Of a stretch of DNA of 64,000 bases, positions 56,200 to 64,000 are shown piece after piece. The position numbers were made by a program, and so were the translations under genes. Below the pieces are notes generated by a model. The model was not told the DNA's origin, did not search any database, and saw only the letters and a program-made list of their open reading frames with translations. Position 1 is the stretch's first letter, and the number at the start of each line of letters is the position of its first letter. The stretch comes from Allodiplogaster sudhausi. Lineage: Eukaryota > Nematoda > Chromadorea > Rhabditida > Diplogasteridae. The stretch covers positions 1,888,501 through 1,952,500 of the forward strand of contig CALZFC010000065.1 of NCBI GenBank assembly GCA_945643635.1. The letters are read 5' to 3'.

Positions 56200-56465
56200 T
56201 GTTACGGTCGGGTTCGGGCGTCCTTGTGGCGGACCCCTAGCCGCCGTGTTGTAGTTGGGGACTATTTACACATTGTTACTTTACACATCTTTATACTTTA
56301 AGTCTTACTCAGAACCAGACATACAGAGAGAGATAGAGAAGAGAGGGGGGACCAGGCCATGGGGGCAGCCGCCTCCTCGCTCTTCCCGGCGGACACTAGG
56401 GCAGCGAAGGCTGTTCTTCTAGGCGTGGCCTCCGCTGCTGCTTGCTCTGGCCCCCGGGCATGACA
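56200..56465 (-). repeat. 3' LTR of the retrotransposon
   Basis: 266 bases, TGTTACGGTCGGG to CCCGGGCATGACA on the plus strand. It differs from the other LTR by a few substitutions and a 3-base length difference in a G-run, which implies a fairly recent insertion. Confidence 0.9.
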
Positions 56466-59400
56466 TCCCCTACCTTTACAAGAGTGGCCTCTCACTCTAT
56501 ACTAAAACAATAGAGCGAAAAAAAGAAAGAAATAGGATTGTAATAAAACTAAAAAGAGAACTTTCAGAGAAAAGCAAACACTGTTATTATTGAGACGGAA
56601 ATAAGAAAAAAAAAGAGAAAATTAAGGGAAGGGAGGTATTTTTTTTACAGTTTTTTTTTGGAACAGTCGGGGGGATAAGCGCACGGGAGAAGGTGTTGTG
56701 ATTGCTAGGAGGGAGGGAGTCGGCTACGTTAGTGTACACATGTGGGACAACAAGTGAGGGAGATAGAGCGGAGAAAGAGAGAGAGAGAAATTAGATACAG
56801 CTCTACTCATTGCTTATCATTGTGATACGTCGTTGTGCTCCGGAGGGCAGCTACTTGTTCTCATTTGTTCTTCTTTTCCACGTTCTGTTCTTCCAGTTGT
56901 TGGGAACGGGTGTTTATTTCTTCTTCTCTGTTTTCCTCAGCCGCTCATTTTCCAAAATTCCGCTATGTTTGCTTTGGCTCGCAGAGCTGCTTCTTGAGGA
57001 GCAGATTCTCTTGCTCCAGTTCTCAGAGCATCGAGAGCGAGAGAATGTTGAATGTAGCGATCAGCATTCTGTGGAAAGGATCGTTATTTTGAATGAAGAC
57101 GCGGAAGAGATCAGTCGGTGGATTATCGAATAGATGAGTTGAGAAATCTTGAACGTTGTTCCAGAGGTTCTGCGGTGAGATGAGATTTTTTTTGAAGCAG
57201 GAGTTTAGTTGTCTGGAGCTCGCAAGTCTGAATAATCCGACTGATCCGTGTGGCAGAAGTCAGTGTAGCTGATTTGTTCTTTTCGCGTAGTGAGTTGTAT
57301 TGAAATGAGTGAACTGAGAGAGCATTGTGAGAGATGGAGAGGATGAGAGTATGAGAGAGGAGGAGGGAGACATTGTGAGAGGAAGAGGAGGGCCATGTGG
57401 CTGGCTACGCTGGGTTGTGCACTAGAAAGAGCAGTTGAGATTTTCAATTGTGCTTGGATTGGGATAGAGAGTATTTTAGCAATTAGGTTCTAAACTTGAA
57501 GAAACAAATAAGAAAAAATAAAGAGACAAAGAGAAACATGTCTAGTCTTATGCAATGAGGCCTACATATACGTTTCTTGCGAGATGTGGTATGTTTATGT
57601 CTGCGTCTTCTTTAGTAGTAGTAGTAGATGTCGTCCGAGTGGTTTTTCTTCTGAAGTCAATTTGATTGTCGTGAGCATGTCGGTATCGGTTTTGCAGTGC
57701 TGTCGTCTTCTTCTTAGTAATCGTATGTAGTCGTCTTCTTCTGATTCGTCGGCTGCTTTCTTTTGTAAATTCCGTACGTCCTTCTGGCGTGGTTTGCCAT
57801 CTTTCAGCAAAGATTTTGCTGGCTTGCTTCGTTATTCAAGCTTGTTCTTCCGTGGCGTTCCTCTGAGGAGTAGTTCGTCGTCATTGTCGATCTCTCGCGA
57901 GCGAGATCGATGACGGCGGTCTTAGTAGCACGCCTGTGTCTCTTGTACTTCTGTGTTCGGGCGGACGGCCTCGTAGAATGTTTTCTGTCTGTCCAGCCTG
58001 CGTTCCTGATGCGTTTCCCTGTCGGAGATCGGACAAAATTCGGGAGGTAGAAGATTGTTGCAGCGTCCATTGGGGACGACGGATGGTTGACATCTTTGTC
58101 GTGTTGGGTGTGTGTGTATTTATGTATGTTATGCATGTGATGTGCGTGTATATATGCATGTGTGTGTTTGTTTACATACTGTGTATGTATGTGCGTATAC
58201 ACATGTATATGAAAACAAGGGATGTATGTATATAAAAATGCAAGTGCCTAAGTGTGTTTTCTAGATAGTTATTTCTGTTAGTAAGGAGACGTCAGGAATT
58301 CTGTAAATATGGATGCAACAGTAAACGCATGCACGACATTGTGTGTTATGTCACCGGACTTCTTGAATCTCATTGAGCACACGGTAGGGTGGGAGATAAG
58401 AATGATGAGCCCTAATGCAGTGAAATTATTCTAGACTAAAGAACTTTGAATTTAAAAAAAGGAAATAGTTTCTATTTTTTTTTCTTTTGCGCCTGTTGCT
58501 ATACGAATTCTTTTTCAATCTCCCTCAATTTTTTCTTTCTCTCCTTTTCGTCTTCGTTCACCGGATGCGGCCAAGTTTCGGGCGCCTGTTATCTCTTTAA
58601 TTTTTTGTCTGCTGTACATTCCAAGTAGCCAGACACATTAGTGAGCGGAATCATTGATCCGAGAGAGCGAGAGAATCTGATAGAAATGTTGAGATAGAGG
58701 GATAAAGATGTACTTCTCCGAGAGAAAGGGATGCAATTCAGGTGGCGCCGTATTTTAAAGTGCAAGGTGAACGAGATAAGATAAGACAGAGAGATTTTTT
58801 AGGCAGAGATTTTCCTCTGTCTAACGCAGGTCAGGCGGCGATGCTTTTGGCAGCTGCCTGGATTCGAATTCCGACAAAATGGTGTAACTGAGCGAGAGAG
58901 AAAGTGAGAGAAAAAGAGGAGGTGGGCGAACATACGGCGATTACTGTGTAAGACAGAGAGCATTTTGTAATAGTTTAGTACTAAATTTTTGTTAAGAGTG
59001 GATGAAATTGTGAACAGAACAGATAAGAGTAAGATATATATCATATGGTTTGCACTATTGCCTTCCTAGTATAGGCTGGACTGAGAGAGTGATACATACA
59101 TAGAGTGGGCCGTGTGCTCTGGTAATGAGTATTCGGTTCATAGACTGATCAAATCGAGCGGAACGAGTAAAAAGCAAAACAAAATATCCTGAATGCGAAT
59201 ACATATATTTCAAAAAAATAAAAATAATTATCGATAAAAATTTTTTTCTTTTTGTATATAAAAAAAAGGAGGGAAGGGGGGACCCGTGCGCTCGGGTGTT
59301 GAGTGTGCCGTGGCTGGCGGGTTGGCTGCCCGGATGGTAGTAGTTAGAGTGGTGCAAGACTAGGTATGTATGTAAATATATACTAAATATGTGCAATGGT

Positions 59401-59899
59401 GTAGCGGGATGGGTGGAGTAGCATATGTGTATGGCTGAGGGCGGAACACTGAAATTAAAAACGGCGGCGGTGTCTAGCCATTCCAAACAGCGTCTTTGGC
59501 TGGAGAAACTCAAAATTTGCGCGCTTAATTAATTTACGAGTTTTCCATGCTCTAGAGCTGATGGAGTGGTCAGCATTTAGTAAGCTTACTAGTAAGAAAA
59601 TCACAATCACTTGTATTCATTCATTCATTCGTCTTTTTTCCCCCTGGTCGTACTCGCGCCTCTTTCTTGCCGCAAAATTTAAACATTCACTGATTCATTC
59701 TCTCATGGGGGGGGGGGGCGCGGGGTTCCTCTACGACCAAATATTATGCCGCCTAATTATACATAAAGACATGAAATTAATTCAATACAGCGGCCATTTC
59801 TATTGTAATAATATAAATATAAACTAACCTCCGCCATACGCATAGCGAGACGACAAACGGGCGGTACCTGCTCGTAGTCGTCTCATTCCCGGACCTCCA

Positions 59900-60168
59900 T
59901 GTTACGGTCGGGTTCGGGCGTCCTTGTGGCGGACCCCTAGCCGCCGTGTTGTAGTTGGGGACTATTTACACATTGTTACTTTACATATCTTTATACTTTA
60001 AGTCTTACTCAGAACCAGACATACAGAGAGAGAGAGAGAAGAGAGGGGGGGGGACCAGGCCATGGGGGCAGCCGCCTCCTCGCTCTTCCCGGCGGACACT
60101 GGGGCAGCGAAGGCTGTTCTTCTAGGCGTGGCCTCCGCTGCTGCTTGCTCTGGCCCCCGGGCATGACA
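59900..60168 (-). repeat. 5' LTR of the retrotransposon
   Basis: 269 bases, the partner of 56200-56465. It is assigned as the 5' LTR because the primer-binding-type sequence (59899 downward on the minus strand) abuts it. Confidence 0.85.
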
Positions 60169-60844
60169 GGTGGCAGCCTATAGCATAAATCAAATTCATA
60201 GTACATACTTGCTGTGTCTTTTTTTACTGGCAGATTCTGCAAGAGGCTTAATAATTGTTTACAAATATGTGCATTTTTATTTTAAATTTAAAGTTTGACA
60301 CTTGGGAACATATTACTCATACAATGTACTAACAATAAGTGTTACAATAGACTATAGAATATTAATGTGAAACGAAAGAAATAGCCATGCACTATAAATG
60401 AGTTTACCCAAACAATTCAAGCGATAGGACAAGACTGCGTTCTGCAATATTAGATTTTGTTTCATTGGATGACAACGATCTTTGAGGCTACCGCCTCAGC
60501 CATATCTGATGTCTAGGATTCCTACAAATAAAAAAAGAATTTTTTTTCAATTTTGCGCTTGCATCACAATCGTGGACGTTTTATTCGCCTTTGATATCAT
60601 CAGTGTACACTTTTGTGTATAATGCACAAGGATATGTATATACATATTCAGTTCCAATGTAACAGGTAGCATTGTTCTTTAACTGTAAGCTGAAGATACG
60701 ATTCTGGTGAGGAAGTTTCAGACTAAAAAGAAGAGGCTAGACATTATTATAGCCTTATAAACTTCGTGTACAAGAGTAACTGCGAAGGCAACTGGAGGTG
60801 TTGAATGTGCAATGATTAGTGTCCACGAGAAAGCTGCCATACAT
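60169..60844. other. Intergenic, no gene seen
   Basis: AT-rich sequence between the retrotransposon and the next poly-G element. No exon is supported. Confidence 0.5.
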
Positions 60845-61219
60845 ACCGTATTTTCTCTATTAGTGCCCCTCCCTCTAATAGAACCCCCCCCCCCTCCCCA
60901 CTCCAATAGTGCCCCCTCCTAATTGTCTAATAGAGACGTACCTGTAATCTATCCTTGAGGTATGGGATGATCTTTCCAATGAACTGCTTGCAAATTCATT
61001 CAAAAGCTACGGTAATACGGATATTCTAGTGATGATTCCATTGAAATAGAGCTATAATTCTTTGTTTTTGAGAACAAAATGTTGTTATCAAACGATTAGT
61101 CAATCACATTGAAAAATTGTACCCCTCCCTCTAACAACCCCCCCCCCCTCTAATAGTGCCCCCCTCTCGCAGGGGTATTGAAAAATAGTACCCCCGGGGC
61201 ACTAATAAAGAAAATACGG
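60845..61219. mobile_element. Poly-C/poly-G inverted-repeat element, copy 3
   Basis: Starts ACCGTATTTTCTCTATTAGT and ends ACTAATAAAGAAAATACGG. Near each end, C-runs of 6-12 bases alternate with TCTAATAG. The central part shares GTATGGGATGATC, AATGAACTG.TTGCAAATTC and AAAATGTTGTTATCAAAC with copies 2 and 4. Confidence 0.85.
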
Positions 61220-63447
61220 CATACAGTTTTAGTGAGTGAAAAGTGGCATTTAAGAAATTCATATCGCATCTTCATAAAAATGAGCGCATATGGATCGCCT
61301 TTACACATACAACCTTATTCAACTTTATTTCAAGAAATCAACTCTCATAAGTTTTCCTGCTTTCGATTTGCGCATTTGTCTATGAAAAAAAAATTTCTTG
61401 CACATTTACGTCCTGCAGTTTTGGCTGGTGTGAGCTGTTGATATCCCCGACCTTTTTTGATTAACCACCACAATTACTTGAGCTGGAATCGACTGGAAAT
61501 ATGGATCTCTCTCGCTTGTGTCAGGCAAAAAGGCACGAATTCAATGGGCGCTTTCACTCGCGTATCGCGCATAGAAAGAAGGCCTCTTCGAGGCTGATCG
61601 ATTCAGCAAGTTATCTCTGATGTTTGTTTGCAATTGAAAGAGAGAGAGAGAGAGAGAGAGAGAGGCAGAGAAAGCAATATAGAGAGCGAGAGAGCGAGAC
61701 GATGAAAGAGCGGCTGGGGAGTATCTTTGCATCAACATTTGTTTTTTTTAAAGAAAGAGGAGAAGGAATCTTGACACGCTACACAGAATAGAAAATCGTA
61801 TGCATACCTGAGGGAAAGGTGCCAAAATGATCGCAGCAGTAAGTGGCCAGAATAGCGTTGCCCAGGCCGATTTACATATGATGCATGGATAGGACGGCGC
61901 TGTTTGATATACTACTGTGGATGGGTCTGAGCTATCGATGCTGCCCCCCCCCCAATACTTCCTCCTGCACGATTACAGCGCAGCGGATGCTTCGACGAAA
62001 GAAGCGTAGTCCAGGTCAGAAGATGGTCGCCCTCTCACACTGATCTGTTTAGTTACTCATTTACAACATACCTAAATGGGGTACACTCGCACAAAGACTA
62101 AATACAGCTGCTGGTAAAATATGTAGTTAACCCGGATAACGAGCGAAAGGTGAGCTACTGTAACCAGCGAAGTAATGCAAACAAATAGTTTGCGTTCTTT
62201 GAATCTTTATACACATTTGTACATTGCGCTACATATGGACATATTTGTTTTACATTGCATGCCCAAAATGAACATTAGGTTTTACTATATGGCCTTATTT
62301 GGAACGACGTTGAGACGTTGACGCTACTCTCTCATGAGCATCTGATCTTGTGGCATGTCAGCCATCGAAATAGGTCGCCAATAAACTTTCGATAGTTAGG
62401 AGAAGTGAGTATTATTGTCAGCGATTGCGCAGGCGAATGGAGCGAGTACACGACAATGACGGCAGCCGCAAGATCTAATAAGAAGAAGAGTATTTTTAAC
62501 TGTACAAAAGTAATAACAAATAACTGGAAAGAGATTATTAAAATCATGTAAATTCACACGGAAAAAAACGTTTCTGACCGTCATTCTCTCTCAGTAGACG
62601 ACCATGGAGACTGCCGCTAGATCTAAGAATAGTATTTTCAACAGTACAAAAATAATAACAAATTACTGGAACGAGATTACGTATATATATACCCACCGTC
62701 ATTCTCTATTCTTAATGTCAGCATTGCAAGAATATTGACAATAGGAAAGGCGACAAAGAATAACGGCATGCAGACCTTAAAGAAGTAAGCATTCTGGAAT
62801 GATCGATCAAAACAATCAAAACCTAAACCTTGGATCAAAATCAAATTTGTCAACTTAAACTGTTGGCCCCAAAAATGTCAATGCTAAAATTTGACATATC
62901 CTTTTCTGAATTCAAATATGAAGCAATTCACAGACTGTTGCGAGAAGACTGTTGAAGAATCGCTTTTGAAGGGCGAGTCGTCCTTCCGTCATATTGACTG
63001 CGGAGGATGTAGAGCGGATGTGTGGCGCATGTGAAGGCTCATTGCAGTAATAGCGACCGAGTCGAAGGAGACACAACCGAAATTGGCACCTACAAATGTA
63101 TAATGATACAGACTTGTTTCTTCATTGCTGACTGTAAAACAAGAGAAAGAAGTTTCCTATGATAATGATATTCTGCACACGGAAACCTGCAAAAATGACC
63201 AAAATCGTTAGACATTTACCGGAGTAATATGCAAAATAGAAATGTATGTATTTATATAAAATGGTCAAACTTCGCAAAGATGCAAGCTTATCAATGCAGT
63301 TTATTTTTTCCCATCAAAACTCACCCATAACCAAGTAGCTTTGCACTTGATCGAGGCAGAGAAATTGCTCGACTTCAAAGTCGTTGAGATTTTCAAATAC
63401 CTGCGAGGTACATACATATCTACTATTGATTACGAGGAAATAAATAA
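61220..63447. other. Gene-poor region with short repeats
   Basis: A (GA)n run lies at 61637-61664. A stretch on the minus strand at about 61880-61810 reads AWATLFWPLTAAIILAPFPQ followed by a GTATGC donor, and could be an isolated exon; no partner was found. Two similar segments (about 62455-62545 and 62598-62685, sharing AGATCTAA.AA and ACAAAT.ACTGGAA) form a loose tandem duplication. Confidence 0.35.
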
Positions 63448-63902
63448 ACCGTACTTTCTCTATTAGTACCCCCCCCCCTTTATTAGAACCCCCCCCCTCT
63501 AATAGTACCCCCCCCCCTGATAAAGCCATTGAAAAATAGAACCCCTCCCTCTAGTAGAACCCCACCCCCCTCCAATAGTTCCCCCCCCCCCTAATAGCCT
63601 AATAACTCAGCTCGAGACGTACCGTGAATGGATCCTGGAGGCATGGGATGCTCTCCCCAATGAACTGATTGCAAATTCATTCAAAATATGTGGTAGAATG
63701 GATATTCCAGTGATGATTCCTATGAATTCGAGCTATGATTCTTCTTTTTTTGAGAAGAAAATGTTGTTATCAAACTTTTCGTGTCTCACATTAAAAAATA
63801 GTACCCCTCCCTCTAATAGAAGCCCTCCCTCTAATAGTGCTCCTCCCTCGCAAGGGTATTGAAAAATAGAACCCCCGGGGGTACTAATGGAATAAATACG
63901 GT
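63448..63902. mobile_element. Poly-C/poly-G inverted-repeat element, copy 4
   Basis: Starts ACCGTACTTTCTCTATTAGT and ends GTACTAATGGAATAAATACGG. It has the largest set of C-runs and the same central part as copy 2, including GAGACGTACC and GGATCCTGGAGGCATGGGAT. Confidence 0.85.
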
Positions 63903-64000
63903 ACCTTAATTATTGCTAACATAATCAGATGAGCGTTCAGCAGACATTGGGTGAAAGAAGAGTAAGCTAGAAACAATAACTGATGCCATTAAACCGGTGG

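Larger units (their letters stand above)
56200..60168 (-). mobile_element. Complete LTR retrotransposon, apparently non-autonomous
   Basis: Two nearly identical direct repeats (56200-56465 and 59900-60168), each TG...CA on both strands, flank 3.4 kb. A 4-bp duplication GGTG flanks the element (56196-56199 and 60169-60172). On the minus strand a primer-binding-type sequence TGGAGGTCCGGGAATGAG starts right after the LTR at 59899, and a polypurine tract AAAGGTAGGGGA lies right before the other LTR (56466-56477), so transcription runs right to left. No gag or pol domain was recognised inside. Basic open frames at 57595-58202 on the minus strand (for example ASKIFAERWQTTPEGRTEFT) might be remnants of a nucleocapsid-like gene. 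Confidence 0.85.

Noticed and set aside
59055..59513. 152-codon minus-strand frame in the LTR element
   Set aside because: No gag or pol features, and rich in aromatic and Ser/His residues from AT- and TATG-rich DNA.
1..64000. CRISPR arrays, prophage, bacterial operons, tRNA or rRNA genes
   Set aside because: Regular arrays with spacers, tRNA arms and rRNA blocks were looked for and not seen. Introns and gene families show animal nuclear DNA.

Overview
This is eukaryotic, nuclear, nematode DNA. Genes are split by short introns with TTTCAG-type acceptors. There is a major-sperm-protein (MSP) domain, a tandem array of str-type seven-transmembrane chemoreceptors, and many small inverted-repeat elements. 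A rhabditid or diplogastrid nematode fits best; the species cannot be fixed from sequence alone.

Layout. (1) 1-9.5 kb: a degenerate microprotein copy, then three tandem plus-strand genes whose first three exons encode a domain like GTP cyclohydrolase I feedback regulatory protein (GFRP). Each gene has a different C-terminal extension. The first runs on, in phase, into an MSP domain. All three share an upstream sequence block. A convergent minus-strand gene of unknown function follows. (2) 11.4-17.2 kb: a duplicated cassette of tiny one-helix membrane protein genes in head-to-head pairs. Two plus-strand copies are intact, and three minus-strand copies each carry different lesions. (3) 18.1-48.3 kb: five seven-exon chemoreceptor genes of the Str superfamily with identical intron phases. 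Genes 2 and 3 look intact. Gene 4 has a shortened tail. Genes 1 and 5 each have a single-base deletion. Gene 1 also has exon 5 in four 401-bp tandem copies. Chemoreceptor fragments and inverted-repeat elements lie between genes 3 and 4. (4) 50.6-54.9 kb: a decayed Polinton/Maverick fragment with a truncated major capsid gene, a frameshifted adenain-like protease, and three small zinc-binding protein genes, among simple repeats. (5) 55.5-60.2 kb: a chemoreceptor relic, then a complete but apparently non-coding LTR retrotransposon on the minus strand. (6) 60.2-64 kb: repeats with two copies of a poly-C/poly-G inverted-repeat element.

The window is mostly about gene-family expansion and decay: GFRP-like, microprotein and chemoreceptor arrays grew by local duplication and are being cut up by mobile elements. 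The most unusual points are the GFRP-MSP fusion model, the tandem chemoreceptor exon, a transposon inserted exactly at a splice acceptor, the CX2C-X17-CX2C gene pair beside the Polinton protease, and the head-to-head microprotein cassettes. No tRNA, rRNA or CRISPR array was seen.
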